64,000 nucleotides of DNA from an uncultured Acetatifactor sp. (GCA_910578215.1 CAJTPH010000022.1:1-64000), one strand, 5' to 3'; positions 1 to 9,454 are shown, counted from the first letter of the stretch. Numbers and translations: made by a program. The notes: a model not told the origin generated them from the letters alone.

Positions 1-16
1 GACATACACACTTCCA

Positions 17-370
17 TTAAATTCTGCTTAATCTCCCTTTGCTCTGCTCCCCAAACTGATAGATTAAGTTGATTTCATCAGCGTTTAAAGGTATCTGAAA
101 ATTTGCGCCCTCACATAAACGCTCCACGCCCACGCACTTAGGAATATTTCTTGTCAGTTCGTAATTATCCCTCGCAGTGACTGTTCCATGATTGTCGGTC
201 TGCCTTACCTCTACTTTGAACTGGCTTTTCTGTTCCAACACAAGCCACTGGAATTTGTCGTTTTCTTTGGTGAATACAGTCTGATGCGCATTGGAATGTG
301 TCTTGCTGCGGATATATTTGTCGGTGGTGCTGTAATAGTCCAAAATCTGCTGTTTCTGCTTTTTGTTCAT
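17..370 (-). CDS. Hypothetical protein of an integrative element
   Basis: 117-residue soluble protein that I do not recognise. The ATG at 370 is chosen because AGGAGGG lies 8-9 bases before it; the reading frame stays open upstream, but without a ribosome binding site. It begins MNKKQKQQILDYY, is rich in K, Q and N, and has no membrane segment or clear motif. It lies downstream of, and on the same strand as, the broken serine recombinase, so it is probably cargo or a module of the same element that continues left of the window. AT content is higher than in the chromosomal genes to the right, which fits transfer. Function unknown. Confidence 0.6.
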   Translation of the reverse strand: MNKKQKQQILDYYSTTDKYIRSKTHSNAHQTVFTKENDKFQWLVLEQKSQFKVEVRQTDNHGTVTARDNYELTRNIPKCVGVERLCEGANFQIPLNADEINLIYQFGEQSKGRLSRI

Positions 371-534
371 GGTCTTTGCCCTCCTGTGGTATTGATTGAT
401 ATGCTTGATTGGTTTCAGTGCTGGTAAATGATTTTCTTCCGTTAATTGTCGGGAGATTGGATTGCGGAATACCATTGACGGGTATTTCTCTGCTTGGGGA
501 AAATGGTTTCATTCCCTACGGTAATTAACGCATG

Positions 535-562
535 AAAAAAGACTACAACCATTGTCATAGCC
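535..562 (-). terminator. Probable terminator after the recombinase remnant
   Basis: Read on the minus strand, CTATGAC and GTTGTAG pair (with two G-U pairs) around a 4-base loop and are followed by a run of six T. It sits just past the stop codon of the recombinase C-terminal fragment. Confidence 0.5.
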
Positions 563-582
563 TTTTCCTACAAAACCCATTT

Positions 583-1574
583 TTACATTACCGCCTGTCT
601 GCCTGCCTTCGGTATGTTCGGCACTCCTGCATGGAAGTATATGCCTTTCTCCCTGTCCTCGGCTCTTATCTGCTCCTTTTGGCTCTCAATCTGCTCCTTT
701 TTCTTTGCCTTGGTGCGTTCCTCATATTCTTTCTGTTTCCCGTTGGCTTTCCGTTTCAGATAATTCTGATGCAGTCGGTCTTTTCTCGCCTCTTTCTTCC
801 GTATTTCCTTCAGTTCTTCGGGTGTCGGCTCTTTCTCCGCCATAGTCGGCGGTATGTATTCCCCGATAAAGTTAAAATAAATCTCTATCTTCTGTGTGGT
901 ATCGGCACTTCCTTTTCGGTCACGTTCATATACGACTATTTTCTCCACAAACTCATTCAGCATAAGTGTTGTCATTTCCTCTGCGTTGCTGTACCTCTCA
1001 ACTAACTTTAGGAAACGTGCGGCAGATTTGCGGTCATTTTCATACTGTGTCTGTTCTGCCTTATAACTGTTTACCTCATCCTGTAACTGCTCCTGCTCGC
1101 AACGTGCTTTCCGCTTTCTCCCTTTGCCTTAAATGTGGACTTGATTTTCTTGCTGATGTCCTTTGCATAGTATTCATTGATTACATCGCGGAAGGGAAGG
1201 AAATCATCATCAAAGCCCGAACCCGTGTCAACGCCCTCGTTGACCGCAATCAATCTCACATTCGCCCTGCGCAACTGCTCCCGCAACATTCCCATCTGCA
1301 CATAATTTCTTCCCAGACGGCTCATATCTTTCACAATGATTGTTCCGATATTGCCTTTCTCAACCTCTGCAAGCATGGCTTGCAATCCCTCACGCTCAAA
1401 GGTCGTGCCGGAGATTCCGTCATCGGTAAAGTGGCGTATGCCCGTAAAACCATTCTTTTCCGCATAATCCTCAAGCATTGCCTTTTGGTTGGATATGCTG
1501 TTGCTCTCACCCTGTAACTCATCATCATGGCTCAATCTCTCATATAGTGCTGTTAAATCGTGACTCATAATCAA
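583..1574 (-). pseudogene. Large serine recombinase (TndX/TnpX type), internally deleted
   Basis: The 5' part (1574 to about 1071) encodes a resolvase catalytic domain: YERLSHDDE with the nucleophilic serine, the GISGTTFERE segment and the DMSRLGRNY motif. It runs to about residue 157 and then shifts frame. The 3' part (about 1110 to 583) encodes the C-terminal coiled region and DUF4368-like tail, with EFVEKIVVYERD and a K/E-rich helix. Members of this family are usually about 530-560 residues; here the middle, holding the zinc-ribbon and most of the recombinase domain, is missing. The junction lies near 1090-1120 and the two parts are out of frame. It should not be able to mobilise the element. 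Upstream lies the likely right boundary of the element. Confidence 0.85.
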
Positions 1575-1929
1575 TTTCCTCCTTTCCGCCAGTACCGCAT
1601 AAATGCTATGCTGTGGCTCTTTTGTATTTATTTTGATTAAGAAGTCTTTTATAGTTTATAACTCCTGTTGCAGAAGGAAGCATATACTGTACGCTATATT
1701 GAAACGGGGAAAAATAATGCGATGAGGAAGCTTTTTAATTCATATGGTTTAAAACCTGTGGACGCACAGCCGGTTTGTTAAGATGGATTTGAGGTATTCT
1801 ACTTCTGCGGCACAAGGTCGAAATCTGCAAAGGAGTCACACAAAGCCGATAAATAGTGCTTCCTTTTTAAAAAAGATGGTGGTATCATATATTTACCATT
1901 ATTTATTGGATTTGGAAAGGAAATAGGCT
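1575..1929. other. Intergenic stretch with a possible acetyltransferase remnant
   Basis: No complete gene. One + strand frame (1665-1856) reads a GNAT-like tail (RYIETGKNNAMRKLF, then SYGLKPVD), is stopped by TAA at 1779-1781 and continues in the same frame as DGFEVFYFCGTRSK. This could be a decayed acetyltransferase end left at the edge of the integrative element. The match is by eye and weak. The last 60 bases are AT-rich and probably hold the promoter of the hemerythrin gene. Confidence 0.3.
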
Positions 1930-2814
1930 ATGAGTGAAATATGTTTGTGGAAGGAAAAGTACAGAATAGGTAACAATGAGATCGACGAGCAGCATTATCT
2001 GTTGTTTTCAAAAATAGAAAATCTGCTTGTTATTGCCAGAAGCGGCGATCTTGAGAATAAAAAGAAGGAATGTCAGGAGTTGATTGAATTCCTGATTGAA
2101 TATACAAAATTTCATTTTGAGGCGGAAGAAAAAATTCAAAGGGAAATGCAGTATGTGGGATATACCCAGCATGTGTGGATTCATCAGGGCTTTATAAAAA
2201 CAATTCAGGATTACAGGGAAAAAATGGAGCAGGATTTTTCTCTGAATACATTAAAGAGCTTTGCCGGGACGCTGCTTACATGGCTTGCGCAGCATGTCTG
2301 TGAGTGCGACAGGAAAATAATGTCGAACACGCCGTTGGAGAATCAAAGCGCTCTGGCCGGCACAGCGGAAAATATCGATTTGATCGTTTCCAAGCTTTTG
2401 GAGGACATATGCGGGGTGAAGGTCAGAAATGCAAAATCCTGTCTGTATAAGGGATTTGTGGAAGGAAGTGTCTTTGTGCGCAGAGTAGCCACAGGAGAGA
2501 GCAGATATGTTTTTCTGTATGGTCTTTCGGAGCAGCTTGCCAGAGAAATATATTTTACTATCAGCAGTCTGCAGATAGAGGACATTGAGAAGCTTGACGA
2601 GATTGAAAGCTCCGCGCTGTCGGAGATTACCAACATTATGACCACTTACATAACAGGAGTTCTGTCCGACGAGCCGTCGGCTGATTTCAAATATGAGGAT
2701 GCGGTTTATACAGGGAAGTATACGGATGGAACGTATAATTTAGCTGACGGTATAGTCATCAGCATTGAAACGGATCATGGCAAAATGGAAGTGCTGTACT
2801 GCAAGGTGAAATAG
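1930..2814 (+). CDS. Hemerythrin domain fused to a CheX/CheC-like domain
   Basis: 294 residues. Residues 5-130 are a bacteriohemerythrin with all seven expected di-iron ligands: H22, H62, E66, H81, H85, H122 and D127. Such domains bind O2, NO or store iron. Residues about 150-294 resemble CheX/CheC-type phosphatases, including the helix with SEITNIM near residue 232, where CheX has its catalytic Glu and Asn. CheX family proteins dephosphorylate CheY-P. The fusion suggests an oxygen-sensing phosphatase, but that is inference. GGAAAGGAAATAGGCT precedes the ATG. No chemotaxis genes are nearby. A second hemerythrin gene lies 2.3 kb downstream on the other strand. Confidence 0.8.
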   Translation: MSEICLWKEKYRIGNNEIDEQHYLLFSKIENLLVIARSGDLENKKKECQELIEFLIEYTKFHFEAEEKIQREMQYVGYTQHVWIHQGFIKTIQDYREKMEQDFSLNTLKSFAGTLLTWLAQHVCECDRKIMSNTPLENQSALAGTAENIDLIVSKLLEDICGVKVRNAKSCLYKGFVEGSVFVRRVATGESRYVFLYGLSEQLAREIYFTISSLQIEDIEKLDEIESSALSEITNIMTTYITGVLSDEPSADFKYEDAVYTGKYTDGTYNLADGIVISIETDHGKMEVLYCKVK

Positions 2815-2852
2815 AGTGGAATAGAGCGGAATAGAGAGGAAAAAGCTAGTAT

Positions 2853-4124
2853 ATGAAAGCATTAATGGATTTGGTAAGGGAATTGAGCTTTGTGCGGACA
2901 GCCGGAAGCGCGGCGGAAAAGAAGGCCGCGGAGCTGATCATGGGAGAAATCGGCAGAATTGCGGAGGAAACGGGACGGGAAGACATCAGAGGAGAATACA
3001 TGACCTTCCGGATTCCGGACGCCGAGGTCCGTAAGTGCTCTGTGCGGGCGGCAGGACGGGAGCTTCCGTGTGTGCCGTATCTGCGCTCGGGCAATATTGA
3101 AGGAGAGTATGGGCTGGTTTATCTCGATGGGGCTTCCGAGATCGATTTCGCCGGGCTCGGAAGTCTGGAGGGCAAGGCGGTGCTGCTGAACGGGCTTACT
3201 GACGAGGATGTCTATAAGCGTCTTGTGGAGCATAAGGCATCGGCGTTTTTGACGATGCAGGGAAAGTATTATTTTTCCGAGGAGGAGGCTTCCCTGTATC
3301 CCAGGAGACTGAGGGAGCATTTTACCAGAAACGGCGTGATTCCGGGATTTACCATTACTGCAGCAGACGCCCTCCGGCTGGTTCAGGAGGAGACGGATAG
3401 GGTGTGGCTTACGCTGGAGCAGGAGGAAACGGAACCGGAAAGCAGGAACGTTTCGGCGGTAATTGAAGGGACCGACCTGAAGGAGGAAAGCATTGTGCTT
3501 ACGGCTCATTACGATTCCGTTCCGGTAGGAACCGGTTCCTGGGATAACGCCACCGGCGCGGTGGCGCTTCTGGCAATCTTCAGGCACTTTGCGGCGCATC
3601 CCGCCAGAAGGACGCTGCGGTTTCTCTGGTGCGGCAGCGAGGAGCTGGGACTGCTGGGCTCAAAGGCTTATGTGGAGCAGAAAAAGGAGCTGCTTGACAA
3701 GATTGGCTTCTGCTTCAACTTTGACATGTGCGGCACGGCTTTAGGGGCAAACCGGATCATGGTTACGGGAGAGAAGGAGCTGCATACATTTGTAGAGCAG
3801 TATTGTAAAATAGCATGCTATTCCGGGGACATAAAGGCGGGAGTCCACTCCAGCGATTCGGCTCCCTTCTGCGATAACGGGATTCCGGCGGTGGGTCTGG
3901 GCAGAGGGACATCCACGGCGGAGATACATACCATTCATGACCTGCTTCCCTCGCTCAGCGAGAAGGAAATGTGCAGGAACGCGGAGTTTGCGGTCCGGAT
4001 GATCGGCGACGTGGCAAATGCGGCGGTGCTTCCCGTCAAAAAAGGAATGTCGGAGGACATGAAGAAGGAGCTGGACAAATATTTCCACCGGGATAAGGAG
4101 AAGCGCGTGGGAGCGGTAATATGA
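2853..4124 (+). CDS. M28 family zinc aminopeptidase
   Basis: 423 residues, no signal peptide, so probably cytoplasmic. The C-terminal half carries the M28 metal-site signature: TAHYDSV (His and Asp ligands), the bridging Asp in GSWDNATGA, the catalytic and ligand Glu pair in CGSEELGLLGS, then NFDMCG and a late His in EIHTIHD. Residues about 1-190 include the PA-like insert region common in this family. The stop codon overlaps the start of the asparaginase gene (ATGA), so the two are translationally coupled and probably process peptides and asparagine together. Exact substrate unknown. Confidence 0.85.
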   Translation: MKALMDLVRELSFVRTAGSAAEKKAAELIMGEIGRIAEETGREDIRGEYMTFRIPDAEVRKCSVRAAGRELPCVPYLRSGNIEGEYGLVYLDGASEIDFAGLGSLEGKAVLLNGLTDEDVYKRLVEHKASAFLTMQGKYYFSEEEASLYPRRLREHFTRNGVIPGFTITAADALRLVQEETDRVWLTLEQEETEPESRNVSAVIEGTDLKEESIVLTAHYDSVPVGTGSWDNATGAVALLAIFRHFAAHPARRTLRFLWCGSEELGLLGSKAYVEQKKELLDKIGFCFNFDMCGTALGANRIMVTGEKELHTFVEQYCKIACYSGDIKAGVHSSDSAPFCDNGIPAVGLGRGTSTAEIHTIHDLLPSLSEKEMCRNAEFAVRMIGDVANAAVLPVKKGMSEDMKKELDKYFHRDKEKRVGAVI

Positions 4125-5140
4125 AAAATATACTGTTGATCGCGACGGGTGGCACTATTGCGTCGGGATATACGGAAGAAGGGCTTGCGCCGAAGATAGC
4201 GGCGGAGGATTTACTGGGGTATGTTGAGGAGTATAGAGCGTTCTGCAGGGTGGATATTGTCCAGCCCTTCAGCCTGGACAGCACCAACATTTATGCCCGG
4301 CACTGGCTGGAGCTGGCGGGGCTGATCGAAGAAAAATATCCATCCTATGACGGATTCGTGATCTGTCATGGCACGGACACCATGGCGTTCACGGCGGCAG
4401 CGCTGTCCTATCTGATACAGAACAGCAGAAAACCCATTGTCATCACCGGCTCCCAGAAGCCGATCAGTCTGCCGGTGACGGACGCAAGGACAAATTTGCT
4501 GGACAGCCTGCGTTTTGCCTCCGACGACAGGTCCCACGGGGTAAATATTGTGTTTGGGGGCAATGTCATTGCAGGAACCCGGGCGAAAAAAGAGCGTTCC
4601 AAGAGCTACAACGCTTTTTCCAGCATCAATTATCCTAATGTGGCGGCGCTGTGCGACGGGAAGATTGTATTCTATATTGACGATAAGGATCGGATAACCG
4701 GACCGGCGCTCTTTTATCATACGCTCAATGAGAAGGTATTGCTGTTAAAGCTGATGCCGGGGATGGACGGCTCGGTGCTTGAGAGGCTGTTTCCCTGTTA
4801 TGATGCCGTGGTGATAGAGGCCTTTGGGGTCGGAGGAATTCCGGAATATGGGCGGGCGCCCTTTTATACGGAAATACGACGCTGGACGGATGCGGGAAAG
4901 ATTGTGATGATGGCTACCCAGGTGACCCATGAGGGAAGCGATATGGAGGTCTACCGGGTGGGCCGGGTCATCAAGGAGGATTTTCATCTGATGGAAGCCT
5001 ATGACATGACACTGGAGGCAACCGTGACGAAGGTTATGTGGGCTTTGGGGCAGGCAGGGATACAGGAGCGGCCGGAGCGGTTCCGCAGTCTGTTTTACAG
5101 GGCTGTGAATCATGACCTGCTGTTGTTTTCACAGCCCTGA
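4121..5140 (+). CDS. L-asparaginase
   Basis: 339 residues. Hydrolyses asparagine to aspartate and ammonia. Both catalytic threonine motifs are present: ATGGTIASG at residues 8-16 and CHGTDTMAFTAAALS near residue 86, followed by the K in TGSQKP. No signal peptide, so a cytoplasmic type I-like enzyme. It starts inside the stop codon of the M28 peptidase gene. A stem (AGGGCTGTGAA and its complement, 5099-5138) spans the end of the coding region and may end transcription. Confidence 0.93.
   Translation: MKNILLIATGGTIASGYTEEGLAPKIAAEDLLGYVEEYRAFCRVDIVQPFSLDSTNIYARHWLELAGLIEEKYPSYDGFVICHGTDTMAFTAAALSYLIQNSRKPIVITGSQKPISLPVTDARTNLLDSLRFASDDRSHGVNIVFGGNVIAGTRAKKERSKSYNAFSSINYPNVAALCDGKIVFYIDDKDRITGPALFYHTLNEKVLLLKLMPGMDGSVLERLFPCYDAVVIEAFGVGGIPEYGRAPFYTEIRRWTDAGKIVMMATQVTHEGSDMEVYRVGRVIKEDFHLMEAYDMTLEATVTKVMWALGQAGIQERPERFRSLFYRAVNHDLLLFSQP
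5099..5138. terminator. Stem-loop between convergent asparaginase and hemerythrin genes
   Basis: Eleven-base arms AGGGCTGTGAA / TTCACAGCCCT with an 18-base loop overlap the asparaginase 3' end. There is no clear T run on either side, so its role as a terminator is uncertain. Confidence 0.4.
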
Positions 5141-5158
5141 AATAGGAGCCCACAGGTC

Positions 5159-5971
5159 TTATGTAGTTCCGATTTTTTTGTCGCTGTGCAGGATGTGGTT
5201 GATGAGCCACTGGGTCAGAAACTGCATGAGCTCCTCAAGGGTCTCCTGCTGATTGGCGTCGATCTGCGCCAGATCCATCTCGCCCAGGCGCTGCACGAAG
5301 GCTTCATGTGCGGCTTTCTGCGCGGGAAGCCCTGCATAGCCGATACCTTCCATGTACTCCTCCTCATCCTTAAAGTGAATGGCGGTGTATTGGAACAGTT
5401 CGTCCAGAAGGTGTACGATCTCGTCGTATTTGTCGGGAATAAATTCGTTTTTGATCAGGTTGTTTACTTCCCCGATAATCCGGAACAGCTCCCGGTGCTC
5501 CTGGTCTATCAGCTCGATACCGGTCAGGTATTCTTCTGTAAAACGAAGGTCGGTTTTTTCTTCCCATTCTTTTGCCGGAATCAGCTTCCCTATCATCATG
5601 TCAGAGCTGATGATGTGGCGGTACAGCCATGTCACCAGGTACTGGAGCAGATCGTCCAGAAAAGCCTGCTGGCTGCCGCTTGGCAGTATCGCATCCATTT
5701 CCGAAATCTTTGCGGTGAAAGCGTTGTGCTGCCTTCGCTGGAGCTCAAGCTCCGGGTGGGCGATGCTTTCCATGTACGCCTCCTCGTGGGCAAAATGGCA
5801 TTGGGTATAGTCCCTTAAGCGATCCAGAAGCTCTCTGGTGTGGTCGTATTTATCCTCAATAAATTCGTTGGCAAACAGCTCGTGAAGCTCGTTTAGAATA
5901 CGGAACAGCTCCCGGTGTTCGTCGTCGATCTGCTTCATGCCTGTCAGACAGTCATCCGTAAAATAATACAT
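5159..5971 (-). CDS. Tandem double-hemerythrin protein
   Basis: 270 residues made of two bacteriohemerythrin domains (about 1-130 and 140-270). Each has the IDDEH/IDQEH first ligand, the HFAHEE/HFKDEE pair, the following HxxxH-type pair (RQHNAF, KAAHEAF region) and the C-terminal H-x4-D (RHIISSD, NHILHSD). Single-domain bacteriohemerythrins are about 130-150 residues, so this is an in-gene duplication. The ATG at 5971 is chosen over the upstream one at 6007 because AAAGGAGG lies about 8 bases before it. Probably an O2/NO scavenger or sensor in an anaerobe. Confidence 0.88.
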   Translation of the reverse strand: MYYFTDDCLTGMKQIDDEHRELFRILNELHELFANEFIEDKYDHTRELLDRLRDYTQCHFAHEEAYMESIAHPELELQRRQHNAFTAKISEMDAILPSGSQQAFLDDLLQYLVTWLYRHIISSDMMIGKLIPAKEWEEKTDLRFTEEYLTGIELIDQEHRELFRIIGEVNNLIKNEFIPDKYDEIVHLLDELFQYTAIHFKDEEEYMEGIGYAGLPAQKAAHEAFVQRLGEMDLAQIDANQQETLEELMQFLTQWLINHILHSDKKIGTT

Positions 5972-6220
5972 GGGTGTCTCCTCCTTTGATATATCCTTCC
6001 AATCCATAAGGCTTGTTGGCGCACTTTAAAGCATATGGAATCAGAAGCCGGATTTTTGAGCTCATTATAGCATAATTTCCCTGGGTTTACATTATATTTT
6101 TGCAGGCAAGGCATATTTTGGAAGGCATATTTTGGAAGCCTTTTTGAAAATTTATTTTGCAAGCTTCTTTAACAGGCATTATAAGGCGCAGGGCGTTTAT
6201 AAGAAGGGAGTATTTATCAT

Positions 6221-7456
6221 ATGTTTCATTTACTGTTGGCGATCATATATCTTTCTTTCATAAGTTTGGGACTGCCGGACGGGCTTTTGGGCGCAGGGTG
6301 GCCTGCCATGTATTCTTCTTTCCGGGTTCCGGTATCTTATGCCGGAATCGTCTCCATGATTATTTCGGCGGGGACGATCGTATCCAGCCTGCAGAGTGAC
6401 CGTCTCACGCGCAGGCTGGGAACCGGCAGGGTGACTGCTTTCAGTGTGGCGATAACGGCGGCTGCTCTTTTTGGTTTTTCCTTCAGCAATTCCTTTGCGG
6501 TCCTATGCCTTTGGGCGGTTCCGTATGGTCTGGGCGCGGGAAGTGTGGACGCCTCCGTCAACAATTATGCGGCTTTGCATTATGGCAGCAATCATATGAG
6601 CTGGCTTCACTGCATGTGGGGCATCGGCGCGGCTGCGGGTCCCTATGTGATGGGATGGGTGCTGACCGGAGGGCAGGGCTGGAGCATGGGATATCGCTAT
6701 ATAGGCTTGGTCCAGGTGGTTTTGACGGCGGTCCTGCTGTTCAGCCTGCCTCTTTGGAGGGAGCGGACGGCTGAGGGCGTCCGCCCGGCGGCGCGGGGCA
6801 GGGAGGCCGGCGGCCCGGCTGCGGAGGGTTCTATAGCCGGGCAGGAGCAGGGCCATGTCCTTACATTGCGGGAAATCATAAGGATTCCCGGCGCCAGGGA
6901 GGTAATGGCGGCTTTTTTCTGCTATTGTGCCCTGGAAGCTACGGCGGGGCTTTGGGCAAGCAGCTATCTTGTGCTTCATCATGGTATGGATACCCAGGCC
7001 GCTGCAGGCTTTGCAAGTATGTTTTATATCGGCATTACCGTTGGACGTGCCGCCAGCGGTTTCATTGCCATGAAGCTGAACGATACCAAAATGATTCGCA
7101 TGGGGATGTGTATTATGGCGGCGGGATGTGCGACCCTGCTGCTTCCTCTTGGCAGCGCCGTGGCTCTGGGGGGATTGGTGCTGGTCGGGTTAGGCTGTGC
7201 CCCGGTATATCCCTGTATCATTCATTCGACGCCCGCCCACTTCGGAGAGGAACGGTCGCAGGCCCTGGTGGGTGTCCAGATGGCAAGCGCCTATACAGGG
7301 ACCTGTTTGATGCCGCCGCTTTTCGGTCTGATCGCCAACCATATCGATGTAATGTGGTTTCCGGCGTTTCTCGGAGTGATACTGCTGCTTATGGCGGTCA
7401 TGCATGAGAAGCTGGTGAGGAAAACCTCCGCGGATACGGGGTGGCCGGATGCCTGA
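6221..7456 (+). CDS. MFS transporter
   Basis: 411 residues with about 12 hydrophobic segments and a long charged, Gly/Ala-rich cytoplasmic loop after segment 6 (about residues 175-210), as in major facilitator proteins. The N-terminal half has DRLTRRLG in the loop 2-3 position where MFS proteins have their signature. It resembles the FucP/sugar-type branch by general pattern (SFISLGLPDGLLGAGWP start) but no substrate can be named. GAAGGGAG precedes the start. It stands alone, divergent from the double hemerythrin. Confidence 0.8.
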   Translation: MFHLLLAIIYLSFISLGLPDGLLGAGWPAMYSSFRVPVSYAGIVSMIISAGTIVSSLQSDRLTRRLGTGRVTAFSVAITAAALFGFSFSNSFAVLCLWAVPYGLGAGSVDASVNNYAALHYGSNHMSWLHCMWGIGAAAGPYVMGWVLTGGQGWSMGYRYIGLVQVVLTAVLLFSLPLWRERTAEGVRPAARGREAGGPAAEGSIAGQEQGHVLTLREIIRIPGAREVMAAFFCYCALEATAGLWASSYLVLHHGMDTQAAAGFASMFYIGITVGRAASGFIAMKLNDTKMIRMGMCIMAAGCATLLLPLGSAVALGGLVLVGLGCAPVYPCIIHSTPAHFGEERSQALVGVQMASAYTGTCLMPPLFGLIANHIDVMWFPAFLGVILLLMAVMHEKLVRKTSADTGWPDA

Positions 7457-7576
7457 GCTTTATGTGCCGTTAAAAAACAAAGCGCCGGTCCGGGATACGG
7501 ATAGAGAGAGTTGTCTAAAATATACAAGAAGCATATTTATAAATTATTAAAAAGTACTAAATTATAAATTAGTATA

Positions 7577-7605
7577 TTGCAATGTATAATAGCGTATGAT
7601 ATAGT
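7577..7605 (+). promoter_or_regulatory. Promoter of the first PadR operon
   Basis: TTGCAA, a 17-base spacer, then TATAGT. The context (TAGTATATTG before the -35 end and GCGTAT in the spacer) is shared with the promoter at 31811 in front of the second PadR operon, which suggests a common operator. The rest of the 327-base gap 7457-7783 shows nothing else. Confidence 0.6.
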
Positions 7606-7783
7606 GAACCTGACAAGAAACAGTACTGCATTATAAAAGCGCAAAAAAGTGCCGGAAGGGCAGTGCAAAACAACCGGAGCGCAGGTATTGTCACATGGGA
7701 TATCGGAGGCAGAAGGCAATGAAGGGCTTAGCCGAGGGAGGATATCGGGCAGTGCCGGCGCGGGCAATGAAAGGAGGAGCTGC

Positions 7784-8089
7784 ATGAATACGCAGTTAAA
7801 AAAGGGTGCGTTAGAGTTGTGTGTGTTGTCACAGCTGGCGAGAGGAGATAAGTACGGCTATGAGCTGACGGAGAAGATATCCTGTGAGATGTCGATTGCC
7901 GGCGGGACGCTGTACCCCATCTTAAGGAAGCTGAAGGAGGACGATTATGTGAACACCTATCTGGTGGAGTCGGGGTCCGGTCCTGCAAGGAAGTATTATC
8001 AGCTGACGGAGAAGGGCAGACAGTATCAGAGCGCAGTGAGAAAGGAATGGGAGGATTTTGCGGCGGCGGTAAACAGGCTGCTGGCTTAA
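7784..8089 (+). CDS. PadR family transcriptional regulator
   Basis: 101 residues. Typical PadR winged helix: GALELCVLSQLARGDKYGYE, then GGTLYPILRKLKEDDYV and the wing with ARKYYQLTEKG. AAAGGAGG lies 6 bases before the ATG; the upstream in-frame ATG at 7649 has no such site. It is a small PadR-s2 type protein without the long C-terminal helix. The next gene encodes a DUF1700/DUF4097 membrane-stress type protein, the usual partner, so it probably represses this operon in response to an envelope or drug signal. Confidence 0.92.
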   Translation: MNTQLKKGALELCVLSQLARGDKYGYELTEKISCEMSIAGGTLYPILRKLKEDDYVNTYLVESGSGPARKYYQLTEKGRQYQSAVRKEWEDFAAAVNRLLA

Positions 8090-8185
8090 GGATAGATATT
8101 ACGACGGAAGCGGACAATGATATTGGACGGCAGAGCGGAAATAGAGTTTGACAATGGCGCATACGGCGCAGAAATGAGGAGAAAA

Positions 8186-9454
8186 ATGACGAGAGCAGAA
8201 TATTTGAGCAAGCTTCAGGAACAGCTTGAAAAGTTTGGAAATGAGCTGCAGCAGGAAATTATGGAGGACTATAGCCAGCATTTTGCGGAGGGCGAGGCAG
8301 CGGGCAGGACGGACGACGATATCATTGAGGAGCTGGGAAATATCGAAGATATGATCCGGGAGCTTAAATCTGTGGAGGTACAGCCTGACGAGAGTATCCG
8401 CAACGCAGCGCAGACCCAGGACGGGCAGGGATGCGGCGAAGACCATAATGCCGCGCAGAGCGAAGCCGGAACGGACGGTCAGAATGGGGAGGCAGAGCAG
8501 CTTTCGGTTCCCAATGACGAAGCGCGCAAGGGAGCATTTAAGGGAGTAGTCCTGAAGACGGGCGTGGCGGATATCGTTCTGGTACAGTCGGAGGATGACG
8601 CGGTTCATGTGGATTACCGGAATGACGGCAGTATGGAAGACAAGATGAAATATGAGTTTTACCAATACGAGAAGGACGGGATATTTTATGCCGGCGTCAG
8701 GAGAAACAAGAATTATAATGACGGCAAGCAGCGTTCCTTCAGCATTGGTCCCACAACGATAACCTTCCACAATAATTTTAACGTAGGGTCAAGAAACGAA
8801 AATATTATATTGATTGCCAGAGTGCCCAAGCAGATACCGGAGGTCAAAACGGAGACTTCCAGCGGAAATATCGAGGCGGGCAAGCTTGCGGTCACAAAGC
8901 TGAAGAGCGTTACGGCCAGCGGAGATGTAAAGATTTCCGAATCCGTGCTTGAGAAGCTGGAGGCTACCACGGCCAGCGGAGATATAGAGATCGAAAACGT
9001 CACGGTGGAGAAGCAGGATTGCACCACCGCCAGCGGCGACATTCAACTGAAGGGAATTAAGAGCTGCAAGACGGGTCTTGTGACGGCATCCGGCGACGTG
9101 GCATGCAGGGAAATGACTTCCGAGAAAATAGATGTGAAGACAGCCAGCGGAGACGTTGACGTGAAGGCAGACGCGGGGCAGTATCACCTGATAACAGCCA
9201 GCGGCGATGTTGAGCTGCAAACTGCCATGGCGCCCGAAAGGGTGGAGGTAACGACTGCCAGCGGAGATATAAATCTTGTGCTGCAGGCGGTGGAAGGAGC
9301 GGAGGTCAAGACAAACAGCCGTTCCGGAGATATTTCCCTTAACCAGAAGGGCAACAAAATAGATGCCAGGAGCGGAAATGTGTACACCTTTGGAGACGGC
9401 GCCTGCAAGGTATCCGCAGTAACCGTTTCGGGTGATATTGCAATCCGTCTATAG
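8186..9454 (+). CDS. DUF1700 (HAAS) plus DUF4097 beta-repeat protein
   Basis: 422 residues. Residues 1-75 are a helical DUF1700/HAAS domain (MTRAEYLSKLQEQLEKFG, then DDDIIEELGN). From about residue 225 onward there are around eleven turns of a beta-strand repeat with the core TASGD, as in DUF4097 adhesin-like beta-helix proteins. The ATG at 8186 is chosen because GAGGAG lies 6 bases upstream; the frame is open from 8117. PadR-linked proteins of this type are thought to act in envelope homeostasis, but their biochemistry is unknown. No obvious transmembrane segment, unlike the second locus where the two domains are separate genes. Confidence 0.82.
   Translation: MTRAEYLSKLQEQLEKFGNELQQEIMEDYSQHFAEGEAAGRTDDDIIEELGNIEDMIRELKSVEVQPDESIRNAAQTQDGQGCGEDHNAAQSEAGTDGQNGEAEQLSVPNDEARKGAFKGVVLKTGVADIVLVQSEDDAVHVDYRNDGSMEDKMKYEFYQYEKDGIFYAGVRRNKNYNDGKQRSFSIGPTTITFHNNFNVGSRNENIILIARVPKQIPEVKTETSSGNIEAGKLAVTKLKSVTASGDVKISESVLEKLEATTASGDIEIENVTVEKQDCTTASGDIQLKGIKSCKTGLVTASGDVACREMTSEKIDVKTASGDVDVKADAGQYHLITASGDVELQTAMAPERVEVTTASGDINLVLQAVEGAEVKTNSRSGDISLNQKGNKIDARSGNVYTFGDGACKVSAVTVSGDIAIRL

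Noticed and set aside
966..1517. + strand open frame opposite the recombinase
   Set aside because: Antisense of a clear resolvase domain.
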